A stretch of 64,000 nt of DNA from Verticillium longisporum (lineage: Eukaryota; Ascomycota; Sordariomycetes; Glomerellales; Plectosphaerellaceae). Below the pieces are notes generated by a model. It was not told where the DNA came from. It did not search any database and saw only the letters and a program-made list of their open reading frames with translations. Positions within the stretch are counted from its first letter, which is position 1; each line of letters opens with the position of its first letter. Position numbers and translations under genes: made by a program. The stretch lies in the NCBI GenBank assembly GCA_019188255.1, contig JAETXT010000002.1, positions 3,224,001 to 3,288,000 on the forward strand, given 5' to 3'. This document shows, one piece after another, positions 34,355-45,065 of the stretch.

Positions 34355-35315
34355 GAGGCCAGCGCCAACGCCTCTGAGGCACAGTTGCAGGCGGTACTCG
34401 GCCACCTAGGTTGTTCAGACAAACAATGAAGTCCAGTTCGATGGAGATCCGTAGGTGAGCAAGGATGTGGTGGGCACCTTGGGGATGGTAGCGCAGCCAA
34501 AAGTGCCCGCCCAACTACATATAACAAGCGAAAGGAGGCTGGCCAGATTCGCTAGCGTGACTCCATGACTCGACGCTACCTTAGCCGGTTTAGGGCAGTC
34601 TGGACATCACATGGTGTCACCAGCTTCAGCTCAACCAACAAGTCGAACATGTTGCGCTGCACTGCAACGGCGCAGCTGCTGGGCTGCACGCCGCTCGGCC
34701 ATCAGTACCTAGCGAGCCATTAACAGCGGTTGCAGGCACTGCCCCATGCCGTCTGGACCCCATTCGCTCTCGATAACGTGCCTCTCAAGACAAGGCCTGA
34801 TAAGGAAAGGCTTGACTTTGTGACATACCACACCATGGCCTTTGGCCTCAAGACCTTCTCGAATGACCTTCTCCCCTCCCCTCTGCCTGCATGAAGACCC
34901 TAGATCCCGGAGAAGGGGCCGAACGGGACAAGCCCTTGGCTTCTTTACCAGAACAAATCACGTTGTCTGTCCTCGGAGGTGATTGCCACGCGGCCTCGAC
35001 ACCATCTACAAGGCCAAGTACGTGTCCTGACTACGCGTTCTTGGCAGCACAGGGCCTCATTATCAACACAGCCGTCAGCCATCCCATTCAGCCTTGGAAG
35101 GCTTATTCTATCGCGATCTTTTTTGGCACTTGATCCTTGTTAGCGCTCCCCAGATCGTTCCTAAATACCCCAAACGAACCCCTCGGTGCTACTGCTCGCA
35201 TGCGCCGCAATACCCATTAACCTTTCTCACGCATCTCTCATACTCTTCACCACAATATCAAAGTTACTTTTTTATCGTGACTCGACTTGGAAACTTGTCT
35301 GGGCGCTAATTCATC
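34355..35315. other. Intergenic ABM-like / GRDP gene
   Basis: No gene supported. The final 130 bases are C/T-rich, as expected for a leader in front of the GRDP start. Confidence 0.5.
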
Positions 35316-38138
35316 ATGCCATCCTTCTTCAAGCGCTTTAAGGATAAGGAGAAGGAAGCCCAGGCGGAGAAGGCCGCCGTCGAACGACCTGCGACGCCAC
35401 CACCAGCCTATGGCGATGCCAGCCAAGATCTGTCTCCGGTCCCTGACCTCGACGACACACCGCCGCCGTTCAGCGTCAGCGGGACAAGAGATATCACGGC
35501 TGCATTTGCTTCCCTCAAGCTATCGACCCAGAACAACCCTGACGTCGACTCGTGCCTGGCCCATCTGAAGCTGCTACACGCAATCCAGACCCTCAAGGAG
35601 GAAATTGGCTACACAGATGGCCTGTGGGACATATGGGATCACCGTGCGGGACCCAAACTGGACGACGCTGCTGGGTCGAGTGCTGTATCAGATCAGCTAC
35701 ACATTCTGTCCATCATCCGCGAGAAGCGATGGGCATTGTACCTTGCGCGGGCTGTGGACCGTTACGAGGCTTGGTGGACCTCACTCCCAAACGATTCCCT
35801 GACCGAACTGGATATGGAAACCAAGGGCAGCCCCAAATATGAGAAGTTTCCAGAGGGGTCAGTTGACTTTCCGTGGACGCAAGATAATCTTCCCCCGATT
35901 GGTATGTACCGTCCAACTTCCGTCTTTTGACCGGGTGTCCATTGACATTTCGCAGACGTTCTCATGATCTGGCACACCCACATGCTCAATCCAAGAGTCT
36001 TCCTTGAGGATGCCATGAGACGTGGACTCAAGGCATTCTGGACAACAGGCATGCCATGGGCCCAGGTCAACATCGCCATCGACAACAGTTTCAACTACAC
36101 TGCCACGGATGAATGCAAGGCCAAGTGGGAGCGTACAACGGGGAGGGCATGGCTTAACCAAGACGATCCCAAATTCAAGTCCCTGGAGTGCCCGGCTTGC
36201 CACAGCATCATTGAGCTGCCGTGGACGACATGCGGCCTTCCAGAGCTGTACAAGGGAGTGGCGTGAGTCAAGAAGGCGCCGTGATTCATATGAGGAAATC
36301 ATGGACTGACATTCGATACAGACGACCTGGCCTCCACGGCAACGGTTTTGGAGACGGCGAGTTCTCGCAGTTTTGCACGGAGGAATGTGGTGTGCCCATT
36401 GACAAGCAGATTTTGCCGGTGGCCAGATTCATTCGCGACGCCAAACTCAGCGTCGAAGACTCAATACCCATGCCTGGATCTGTTCTTGACCCGAAGTATG
36501 GAACGCCCAATTGTACCCAGGCCCCCGAAGGGGCCTACCCGTTGGCGGAGCTCAGCTTCCCCAATCGTCTTGCTAAGGCTATTTATCCTCAACTCCGAGA
36601 ATTGATCAAGCCAGGGATGACCAAGTCACAATTGCCAACCATGAAAGATGTGGCCAACATTGTGGGAAGCACCATCAAGGATGAAGAGAAGTTGAAGAGT
36701 TTTCAAAACCCAAATAACGTCAAGATCGAGGCCAGGCCAGGCAAGATGATTCCACGCGAAGCTATACAGGATACGGAGCGGTACCAGTGCCGCAAGATGA
36801 TGGGCCAGTACTGGCAGAACCCTTCCATGTTTGGTCTTGACCTTGCCGCTGGCGCTATTCGTCAGGGAGTGTTCATCGACAAGATGTACAAGGTCCGCAG
36901 GCGTTCCTGTACTCCTCCGCTCGGCGTGAGCTGACAGTGACCAGATCGATTGGCTCCATAGCCCCTCCGCGCGATCGACAATGACGCGACTCCTACAAAA
37001 GTACGACCGCTTTTTCATGATCATGCTCACCACGCCTGGCCACATGATAGTGCCGACTCTCGATGTCGACCTTGCGTGGCACACGCATCAGCTAGCCCCA
37101 CGGGCCTACTACAAATACTCGACGTCACGTACAGCGGCATCGCAAACGCAGCAGGCGAAGTTCATCGACCATAATGACAAGGTGGAAGAGGGCGTGCTCG
37201 GCGATGCGTTCGTGTTTACCTGCAGGAAGTACATGAACCTGTTCAATGAGGTTTACTCGGAATGTACCTGTTGGTTCTGCGAAGGTATGCGACGTCTGCC
37301 AAGCCATGCATTTATGCTTGACCTTTCTGACAATGAGCTAGCGGTTCGCGATTTGCATTCGTCTGCTGGCTTCGCGAAGAGGTCCAAGGCCCAGAAAGGT
37401 GAGGACCCGCTAATCGAGGCCCTTCGCTATGTTCTCGTCCTGACAGAACCTTCAGCCATCGATGAGCTGCACAGAGTTACGCCTCCTCTGACGGATAAGT
37501 CTACCATGCCGCACATGTCCACCCATAACGCGGTCTCGGCAGTTGAACAGGAAGCAGTGCACTGGCGCAACAGGTCTGTCAGGCAACATTCTCGGCACGT
37601 ATGGAACTTCCGCCTCAATGAAGCCTACACCAGGGCTGCCGCGCGTGCGAAGCGCCGAGGCATCACACTGCCGCCCAAGGAGGTCTATTACAACCACTGG
37701 GGCAAGGACTACTACATGCTCGGCCCTCACGTGGCCCCGTCATACCTCAAGCCAGGAATTTACTACGCTGATAACCCAGGGAGGATGCCCATGGGTAAGG
37801 AAGCGTGGGCTCAGTGTGCGGAGGGGTCGTGCGGAAACAACGACATAGCGGCTGGAGGCTGCGGTGGACCTGGAGGCTGCACACAAGCACCGGTATGTTG
37901 CGCATTCTCATGTGACACCGATGGTGGCAAATGACTAACAAGAGCTCTTCGTCTAGGGATACGTGGATGGTAACCTAGGTAAGCAAACGCACCGATCTTG
38001 TTCAGCAATTTGGTGCCAGTCAACTAACACGTTAACGCAGCTGCTAAAGCCGGCAACGACAAGTGGTTGGGCGGTCATGCCATGACTGGTGCAGGAGGAG
38101 GTTGTGGTGGCGGTGGAGGATGTGGAGGAGGATCTTGA
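35316..38138 (+). CDS. Glycine-rich domain-containing protein (DUF1399/GRDP-like)
   Basis: Related to plant GRDP proteins and widespread fungal homologues; molecular role unclear. Seven exons: 35316-35901, 35956-36262, 36322-36892, 36945-37284, 37342-37892, 37957-37978 and 38041-38138, all GT-AG, for 824 residues and no slips. The start is a basic/acidic MPSFFKRFKDKEKE stretch followed by Pro-rich disorder. The DUF1399 signature occurs twice: LMIWHTHMLNPR and DLAWHTHQLAPRAYY. In between is a CxxC zinc-finger-like pair (LECPACHSII) and a Cys pair FCTEECG; CTCWFCEAVRD is a further Cys cluster. The C-terminus is Gly/Cys-rich (GGCGGPGGC; AGGGCGGGGGCGGGS). The exon of 22 bases is unusually short but in frame. 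Confidence 0.9.
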
Positions 38139-38276
38139 TGCGACACGGCAGTGAGGCCCTTTGGAAGGTGTTATGATGTACCTGATTATCTGTAGAAAGT
38201 AGAGTTTGTAGAAAGATATGCATCTTCGAAAAGAAAGGACTCATTTGTGCCGTTTGTCGTCGACACGCCTGCCAAC

Positions 38277-39080
38277 TCACAATGACTGTGGCTGACATGG
38301 TACCCCGGCCATCTTCAAGAAGCCAACCAAGTCATCCATACCCTGTGGCTCATTGAACCAATGGCCACCATCACCATATTCATGCCACTCTACATCTAGA
38401 TACTTTCGGGCTCAAAGTGCATCCCGAAGCATAACGCCATTGCGTAACGGAACGACACCGTCATCAGCGTTGTGGGCCAGGAACACGGGCGTTTTCCGTG
38501 TGCTCCGTATACCAGTCTCGACTTCGGAGCCTTCCACCTCGGGTTCAGAAGGAAACAATACCGGTATCCGCTCGGGAGCGAAAGTGATGGCGACAGATTC
38601 GATTTCCGGCATCCAGCTGCTCATCCCAACCAGACCGGCCAGCCCTTCACCGCCAATGAAGAATGCAGCTACAGCTGTCGCGAAGCCCTGACTGATGCCA
38701 CCAAGAAACACATTTTCACGTCCCACAATACCCTCCTCTTCAGAAATAACGTGCATGATTATCTCGGTGCTCATCCGAAGCCCGGGCTGCTGGAGTTCGT
38801 GCTGGTCACCGAGCTCCTGAACAGACCAGATATCGAACCACTGCGAGATCGGGACGCCGAAACGTGCCGAGGGAAGCACGGGCGCAAAGGGAAACACCCA
38901 GCGGACCGTGGGAAGGAGATCGATGAGCGTGCGAGGGCGGCCAGCCGGAACCGAGGCTTCACTTTCGAAGAGCTCTGTGGCAAACTCATCCGCGACACTG
39001 TCTCGACCGTGGAGAAGAATGATCGTATGCGTGTGCTGATGATGGGGCGCGGGGCCGACCAAGTAAGGTCGCGAGGCCAT
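38277..39080 (-). CDS. Acyl-protein thioesterase/carboxylesterase-like hydrolase with in-frame stop
   Basis: Alpha/beta hydrolase of the phospholipase/carboxylesterase family (APT-like), expected to cleave acyl thioesters or esters. The N-terminus has HTIILLHGRDS (oxyanion region). The nucleophile elbow is GGISQGFAT (Ser in GISQG), and the Asp region is NADDGVVPLRNG. The frame then meets TGA at 38414-38412, but continues open in the same frame: RKYLDVEWHEYGDGGHWFNE, with the His expected for the triad, ending at TGA 38279-38277. The stop would be a CGA-to-TGA change if the ancestor had Arg there. Without it the protein is 266 residues, normal for the family; with it, the catalytic His is lost. 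No intron explains it. It is convergent with the GRDP gene 140 bases away. Confidence 0.8.
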
Positions 39081-39798
39081 GATTTGACTGAGGTCGTAGG
39101 GCTAGGAAGGCGATTCAGTTCGGTAAACATGGGCGAAAGCTTTTGTGTCTTGTTCCTGTTTGGTGCCTAATCTGTTGCCTGGTCAGGGTTAGGTCATGTA
39201 ATTGGTTCGCTGAGCGTGTTTGATCGTGGTCACAACGACTGATGCTGGGCATTTTACTACTTGTCAATATTGGCGGGAGCGGCGCGAATCGAACAAGATT
39301 CTATTTTTTTTTCATTAAGAAATGTCAGACCCGTATCTGTACCATGACGCATACCTGAAGCGTGACGGCTTTTTCTAGGTCTCGGGTTTTATCTGCGGCA
39401 TGGAGGCTATCGGGGTAGCCCCAGACTTCGCAACCACGGGATGGTACGAGAAGCATTTGCTAGCCGGTAGGGAGATTCGAGCAAAATGAGAAGCGTCACA
39501 GTGGGCGAGCATTGGCGAAGTTGGCGAATGATTTTAGGGACAATGTGTATTCGTGGAATCATGCGTGATGCCTTTCTCTCAAACGAGAGCCGGACGCCTG
39601 CAAGTGGCGGTGCGCAATGCCACCGTTCCTAAATCCATCATGTTGACCGATCGACCGATCGACCGATCAACCCAAAACCGAACGTAACCACCGCTGCCCC
39701 TGCCCCTGCCTCGAGTGTCAGCTTGGCCATGTCTCTTCCTTTTGTTTCCCAAGAAAATGCCGTGATCGTACCATCATCGCTTCTTCGTCGGTCAACAT
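39081..39798. other. Intergenic hydrolase / RPS21
   Basis: No gene supported. It contains a GACCGATC tandem (39647-39668) and a tRNA-B-box-like fragment near 39278-39300 that was rejected. Confidence 0.5.
39647..39668. repeat. Short tandem repeat of CCGATCGA
   Basis: Three near-perfect 8-base units, each containing the palindrome CGATCG. Confidence 0.85.
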
Positions 39799-40171
39799 TT
39801 ATCGCTGGCCGCTCCAGACGCTCTTGAGAAGACCGTCACGCTGAGCGAGGCGGTTCATAGCGTCGTCGCTCTCGCCCATGGCGCGGACGAAGCCGGAGAG
39901 GGCGTAGACGTGGTTCTCGCCCTGGACGGCACGGCCGTTCTCGTCAACCTTGGCGATGGAGATCTGAACAGAGGCGTGGTCCTTGGCCTTGATGATGCGG
40001 TTGGTCGCCGAGCACTTCCTCGGGACGTAGCTATGTTTCGACACATGTTAGCACACCAATGTTTTTTGCGTTGTACGTTTCTGAACTCGCGCTGCGCGAA
40101 ATGGCTGTCGTCGCAAGTTCGAGAGGGGGTGTTGCATACAGGTCGACAATTTCTCCGCGGTCGTTCTCCAT
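39799..40171 (-). CDS. RPS21: 40S ribosomal protein S21
   Basis: Small-subunit ribosomal protein (eS21), which helps 18S rRNA 3' processing and sits on the solvent side of the 40S. Exon 1 is 40171-40140 ([11 protein letters not shown]) and exon 2 is 40030-39799 ([20 protein letters not shown]). The total is 87 residues, exactly the usual length, with conserved [11 protein letters not shown] and [10 protein letters not shown]. The 109-base intron has a canonical GTATGC donor and a TGCTAACATG branch site close to the AG. It interrupts the gene after 11 codons, in the early position usual for fungal ribosomal protein genes. The gene is intact and codon use is strongly C-biased. Confidence 0.97.
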
Positions 40172-40687
40172 GGCTGCGATTTGGATGGATTGAGGGGGTT
40201 GACGGAAGTGTTGGGTGGTTTGTCTTCGCAGATGTTCGGTCGCAAGAGGCTGTTCGGGGGGGGGTTGGAATTTCTTCTCAATTTTGGTGGTAGGCCCGAA
40301 TTTCGAGCGTCAGTGTGGGGTACGTACTGCTGCCGAGTGCCAGAGCGGGCAATGTCAGGTGACCTACGCGGGTCCGTAAGATGATGGCCAAAGCATCTTA
40401 TCTAATCAGCATGTGACTTCGCGGTGGTCTCGCGAATGCTGGCGCCCTTCGCCCCTCAGCGCCTCGATGTATTGCATTGCTGACACCCGTTGCATCATGA
40501 CCCATCGCCACCGCGTCGCCATTCGAACCGTTGACGCCAACTCTTTGTAGGAACGAGCGAGCGGCTTCGATTTGCCGTACATTTCTTAGCCAGGGCTAGG
40601 TCCCACATCTTGCTCATCCTGCTTCGTCTTGCATCGGGAAGATGCCCTCCGTGTATCCGACGACGGTTGTTCAGTTCTGCAGTTCCC
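40172..40687. other. Divergent promoter RPS21 / SLX4
   Basis: Only 516 bases separate the two starts, so a bidirectional promoter is likely. No coding sequence is supported; the upstream extension of the SLX4 ORF (from 40610) is probably leader. Confidence 0.5.
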
Positions 40688-43360
40688 ATGGCCAGCTCGA
40701 CTAGGTCGCGGGGTCACGTCGCTTCGTCGTCTCCTCTGCCCTCTGTCGATGAAATATTTTCCAGGATCATAAAGCCGCCAACGCAGAATGATCACGTCTT
40801 CAAGTCAACAACCGAATTTCTAGAACGCCAATCCGTCGGCGCCGCGAGCTTTATCCGACCCGAACGCGTTTCAGTTGACTTGCTTACCCCCCGCAAGCCA
40901 AGTCCAGAGGCTATTGAACCCGACTCGGACGACTCGGTCTGCGTAATAAAGATTCCCGTTCCAGGCACAAGGAAAGCTAGACGCAAGAAGGGCTCGGGCA
41001 AACTTCGCGAGCTGAAGCCGAAATCGAAGAAGCCAACGACAGAGGAGAGGTCACAGGAGAAAAAGCCATGGATGAAGTATAGGGCCAGTGAATCGCCGAA
41101 TGGCAAATCGAAGAGCAATGCCACCAAAGAGTCTGGCAAGAGTGCCGAGAGAGTGCGAAGTCACCACTTCCCGACACCAGTCCAAACGAAGCAGACTGAC
41201 GATGACGCTGAACCACGCCTCCTTCCCCAAAAAGAATCTCCACCGGACGAGCCTTTGGACCTGGCACTTGCGTCGAGAAGGAGGGCCAATTGGACGCCGC
41301 CGCCGGCGCAACAACTCGGCCCAGAAGGTTCGCGGTCTTCTGATATTGAGGAGCTTTTGTCCTCCGCTGCTAGAAACTGCAATGCCGCCGCTGCACGGGT
41401 CTCTTTTGAGAGTCTTCTAGAAAACTACGTCCGCAAGGAAAACGCAAGCGATGGCAAGCGCTCTGAAACGCCAGAGGGAATACCCGATGCTTTAAAGAAA
41501 CGAAAACTCGCACAACCCGTACCGAACAGTGACTCTGCGACAGTCTCTCGGGACACTTCACCCGCCAAAAAGGCGCCCAAACGAAAGAAGCCACGGACTA
41601 TCACCGAGCTTGCTACGGCAGCATATGCTGCACCGGAAGAACCAGAAGCTGCGCCTGCAGCATCGCTTCTCGCTTACGTAGAACAACAAACTAGCGGAGT
41701 CACTGCTGCCGCAAAGGGCAAGCCCAGAAAGAAGACTACTAAGAGCAAGCGGCTTCAAAAGGCACCAGAACCAGCTTCGATTCTTTTATCTCCAGGGACA
41801 GCTATCAAGAAGGTCGCCAACCAAGACTTTGTATTTGGAACGTCCAGCCAACTTGCCAGAGAGCACTCGCCGACCTTCCTTCGAGATATCCAGGCTGCTG
41901 TGCGTGCTTCCAATTCGATCTTAGATGAGCCGGATTCCTTCACCACCCCCTTGAACAGCGACTCTATCGAGCCACCACCTCGCAAGAAGCTATGGGAAGT
42001 TGGCGCTCGCGACGATGACGGCAGGCTTGTTGATCTCGAAATCATTGATTTAGTAGGCACCCCAGCGGCCAGTGTTCCCGAACACGGGGATTCTTTTGGA
42101 TATTTGCATGAAAAAAATGCAATCCAGACTAGCATGGCCGAAGTCGACGAAGAAGTAGTGCTTCCCAAGCTGAGCCCGGCTTCTGCGGTCTCGGCAAACA
42201 TGGACTCGGCAGACGCCTTGAGAGAAATTGTACCCTGCATGATCTCGAGCGACACTGGCGACTTGGGCACGGCGAAGATCTCCGATGTTCAGCAACAGAT
42301 TTGCACGCCGCCTAATTCTATGCATCCAAGCAAAGCCCTAGAGCTGCTCGATGTTCCCGCGCCCGAGCCAGTCTGTGCACCGGTTGCTATGGGCGTCGAA
42401 CCTGCTCTCGCTGGCCCGGCGAGACCCAGATATGAACTCTATACTGATGTACAGCTTACCAAGGAAGTTAAAAAATTTGGTTTCAAGCCGATCAAGCCGC
42501 GGACGGCCATGATTGCTTTGCTCGGCCAATGCTGGGAGAGCCAAAACCTGCCCAGAGTGGCTTTGAGCCCGCTACCCTCCAACCAGCCATTATCTACGAT
42601 GTCCGGACTGACGTCTAGCGCTGTGGTATCGAGGGCAACAGCTCCTGAAACCTTGAAGAGACCACGTGGACGACCAAGGAAAGATAGTACCCCCGAGGTC
42701 ATACCTAATGAACCACCGCCGTCTGCTCAGCCTCCCGCCCCATCACCAAAACGGCCCCGTGGTCGACCCCGCAAAGATGCCGGTAGTCCAGCTGCCGCTT
42801 CCACAACCAAGTCCAAGCCCAAGGTGAAGCCCAAGGCCAGCGGTCAAGGGACCAAGAAGGCCGCAAAGGCAGAGGATGCATTGGCGGCAGCGACACCGAC
42901 AAGCCGACCGAAGGTGCCACGACCACGAGCTGTGGCAGCTGAGGTTATCGAGATACCCGATTCCGCCTCGGATGGGTCGCTGCTTGCTTCCTCGCCCGAG
43001 ATGCGATCCTCGTCGCCACCAGCTGTGGACGTCTGTCTGTCGCTGGACGAAGATGCCGAGATGTCACTTGCGCCGTCTGTCACGAGTACACAGTCAAACC
43101 GCATGGACCACATTACCAAGGCAGTGAAGGCGGCACCGCCAACGCAAGACCCCAATGAGCCATCATGGCACGAAAAGATGTTGATGTACGACCCAGTCAT
43201 ACTAGAAGACCTTGCTGCATGGTTGAACTCGGGACAATTGTCGGAAGCGGGGTATGACGGGGAGGTGTCGGCGTTCGAAGTCAAACAATGGTGCGAGTCA
43301 AAGAGTGTTTGTTGCCTCTGGCGGGTGAATCTGTCAGGCAAGGAGAGGAAGCGATACTGA
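40688..43360 (+). CDS. SLX4: Structure-specific endonuclease scaffold subunit Slx4
   Basis: Regulatory partner of the GIY-YIG nuclease Slx1, acting on branched DNA at stalled forks and in recombination. Single exon of 890 residues from MASSTRSRGHVASS; an ATG at 40610 in the same frame is less likely because this start has the better context. Most of the protein is low complexity, rich in Lys, Pro and Ser. It has two AT-hook-like motifs (KRPRGRPRKDST and KRPRGRPRKDAGS). The diagnostic part is the C-terminal conserved domain, residues about 830-890: MYDPVILEDLAAWLNSG, then VKQWCESKSVCCLWRVNLSG and ERKRY. Fungal Slx4 proteins commonly end at this point. The upstream helix (TDVQLTKEVKKFGFKPIK, near residue 600) fits the SAP-like region. 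Intact. Confidence 0.92.
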   Translation: MASSTRSRGHVASSSPLPSVDEIFSRIIKPPTQNDHVFKSTTEFLERQSVGAASFIRPERVSVDLLTPRKPSPEAIEPDSDDSVCVIKIPVPGTRKARRKKGSGKLRELKPKSKKPTTEERSQEKKPWMKYRASESPNGKSKSNATKESGKSAERVRSHHFPTPVQTKQTDDDAEPRLLPQKESPPDEPLDLALASRRRANWTPPPAQQLGPEGSRSSDIEELLSSAARNCNAAAARVSFESLLENYVRKENASDGKRSETPEGIPDALKKRKLAQPVPNSDSATVSRDTSPAKKAPKRKKPRTITELATAAYAAPEEPEAAPAASLLAYVEQQTSGVTAAAKGKPRKKTTKSKRLQKAPEPASILLSPGTAIKKVANQDFVFGTSSQLAREHSPTFLRDIQAAVRASNSILDEPDSFTTPLNSDSIEPPPRKKLWEVGARDDDGRLVDLEIIDLVGTPAASVPEHGDSFGYLHEKNAIQTSMAEVDEEVVLPKLSPASAVSANMDSADALREIVPCMISSDTGDLGTAKISDVQQQICTPPNSMHPSKALELLDVPAPEPVCAPVAMGVEPALAGPARPRYELYTDVQLTKEVKKFGFKPIKPRTAMIALLGQCWESQNLPRVALSPLPSNQPLSTMSGLTSSAVVSRATAPETLKRPRGRPRKDSTPEVIPNEPPPSAQPPAPSPKRPRGRPRKDAGSPAAASTTKSKPKVKPKASGQGTKKAAKAEDALAAATPTSRPKVPRPRAVAAEVIEIPDSASDGSLLASSPEMRSSSPPAVDVCLSLDEDAEMSLAPSVTSTQSNRMDHITKAVKAAPPTQDPNEPSWHEKMLMYDPVILEDLAAWLNSGQLSEAGYDGEVSAFEVKQWCESKSVCCLWRVNLSGKERKRY

Positions 43361-43903
43361 TGAAGGCGGCATCAGGATACAGATACCCATGGTCATTTTG
43401 GGCTTACAAGTTGGCGCATAAGAGCGAGCGAATGAATACGGCTACGCGCGGCGATAAGTTTACAATGGACGATTACATGACTTACTACAGGCCTCAATTT
43501 TTGGATGTACTGCTTGGCAATCAGTGACGTTTGGGGCTAGTGGTCTACAAATGAATGGGGAAGGTCATTCCTCATGGCAATCAAGGCTTGCAATGTTGTG
43601 AAGGGCGCGCGCTTGGGCGTGTACCTCGGCACGGCGCCACCTGGAGCTTCCCCCGCCATGATCCCCGTTCAATCCGTCTTGTCACAGACATCAATTCCCA
43701 ACGCCAAACGACAGGTCCCCTCCACCGAGGCGCACTTGATGTCTCCATCATCTCCCTGTTCCCGCGTGCTGGACCTTGCGGCATCTCGAATTACGACTTT
43801 CCTCCATCAGCTTGCCATACGCTATCAGACAACAGCACACCACTCATCTTGCACATTCCAGCGACGCTACTTGATACAGCAGACTGTACCTATTTCCAAA
43901 ATC
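43361..43903. other. Intergenic SLX4 / Nudix
   Basis: The SLX4 3' flank and the Nudix leader. A frame-shifted ORF of 79 codons overlaps the SLX4 end and runs to 43527; it has no homology I recognise and is not annotated as a gene. Confidence 0.5.
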
Positions 43904-45065
43904 ATGTCACAAACCCGTGCATCGTCGTCGAGCTCGAAGGAGAAGAAACCAGTCGTTGCTCCTCGTCCCAGTTCTAGGTAGGTAGGGCCAGATGGCTGTC
44001 CAGTCGAGAGAGCCTTTCTGTCTTCTTCATGGCTGAGACATTCACAGCATTCTGCTCTTGTCGCCAACCAACCAGGTTCTTCTCCTGCATCGCGTCAAGA
44101 CGTCAAGCTCCTTCGCGTCCGCACATGTGTTCCCTGGCGGCAACCTAGATTCATTTCATGACGGCGACATCCCTGCTGAATATGCGAAGGAGAGGCATGT
44201 TGATGGACCAGCGTACCGCATTGGTGCAATCCGCGAGTGTTTCGAGGAGACAGGCATCTTGCTCGCACGACGCTCCGGGGCAAAAGGTGACGCTGCACTC
44301 GTGAGCCTGCCGAATCGCGACAGGGAGGCCGCGCGGAAGCAGATCCACGGGAACCATGTCCGGTTCAGCGATTGGGCAGAGAGTGTCGGCGGGACACCCG
44401 ACGTCGAGGGACTGATCCCCTTCACGCGATGGGTGACACCCACTAACGTTCTCAAACGCTTCACAACCCAGATGTACCTCTATCTTCTCCCCGACACGGC
44501 TGCATTTGACCGGGTCGAGGCGGCACAGCAACAAGACATCATCGTTCCCACGCCCGACGGCGGCGTCGAGCACACAGCCGCCCGATTCGACGGCGCCGGT
44601 ACATGGCTGGCCAAGACCGACGCTGGCGAGATTATCTTGTTCTCGCCGCTATACTATCTTCTTCATCATGTGGCTCGGTTCTGTACTCAGCAGGGTTCGG
44701 GGACATCGTTTTCGGTTTTCGAATCGCAACGGCAGAAGCTCCTGCAATTTCTGCGGAAAACGCCGACGGCCAGTTCGAAGAAGGGGATCGCGCACCCCAC
44801 GTCGTCGATCCCATGGTCTGAGAAGGTCATGAGCCCTCAGAATCTGCTTGTTCGGTCTTCGGATAAACGTATAGTGCTCGGACTTGACAAGCCTGGACTG
44901 GAACTAAAGGATTCTGGTCGAGGCGGCGACTGGGAGAGGGTCGTACTCGTGAAATTCTCGAAGGAAGGGCCCCGAAAGGTCGAAATAAGGGACCGGGAGG
45001 AGATTTTGGCGGAGGAAAGAGAAGAGAAGTCGGAAGAAGGCTCTGGGGCTCGTCACAAGTTATAA
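43904..45065 (+). CDS. Nudix hydrolase of the NUDT7/NUDT19 type, with peroxisomal C-terminus
   Basis: Hydrolyses nucleoside-diphosphate-linked substrates; relatives act on CoA and acyl-CoA in peroxisomes. Exon 1 (43904-43977) codes MSQTRASSSSSKEKKPVV, and exon 2 (44048-45065) starts ILLLSPTNQVLLLHRV. The total is 363 residues. The Nudix region begins HVFPGGNLD and the box ends RIGAIRECFEETGILL, with the two Glu that bind metal. As in NUDT7/19 proteins there is a long insertion between the Gly-Gly and the REC-EE part. The protein ends RHKL; the final HKL fits the PTS1 consensus [SAC/H][KR]L, so peroxisome import is plausible. The C-terminal 40 residues are a charged Glu/Arg helix. No slips. 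Confidence 0.88.

Noticed and set aside
39278..39300. tRNA T-arm-like sequence (TGTTCGATTCGCGCC on the minus strand)
   Set aside because: No matching T-stem and no D-arm or anticodon stem upstream; at best a remnant.
43288..43527. 79-codon ORF overlapping the SLX4 end in another frame
   Set aside because: The SLX4 stop falls exactly where fungal Slx4 proteins usually end, and the ORF has no homology or start context. An extended SLX4 through a slip is possible but unsupported.
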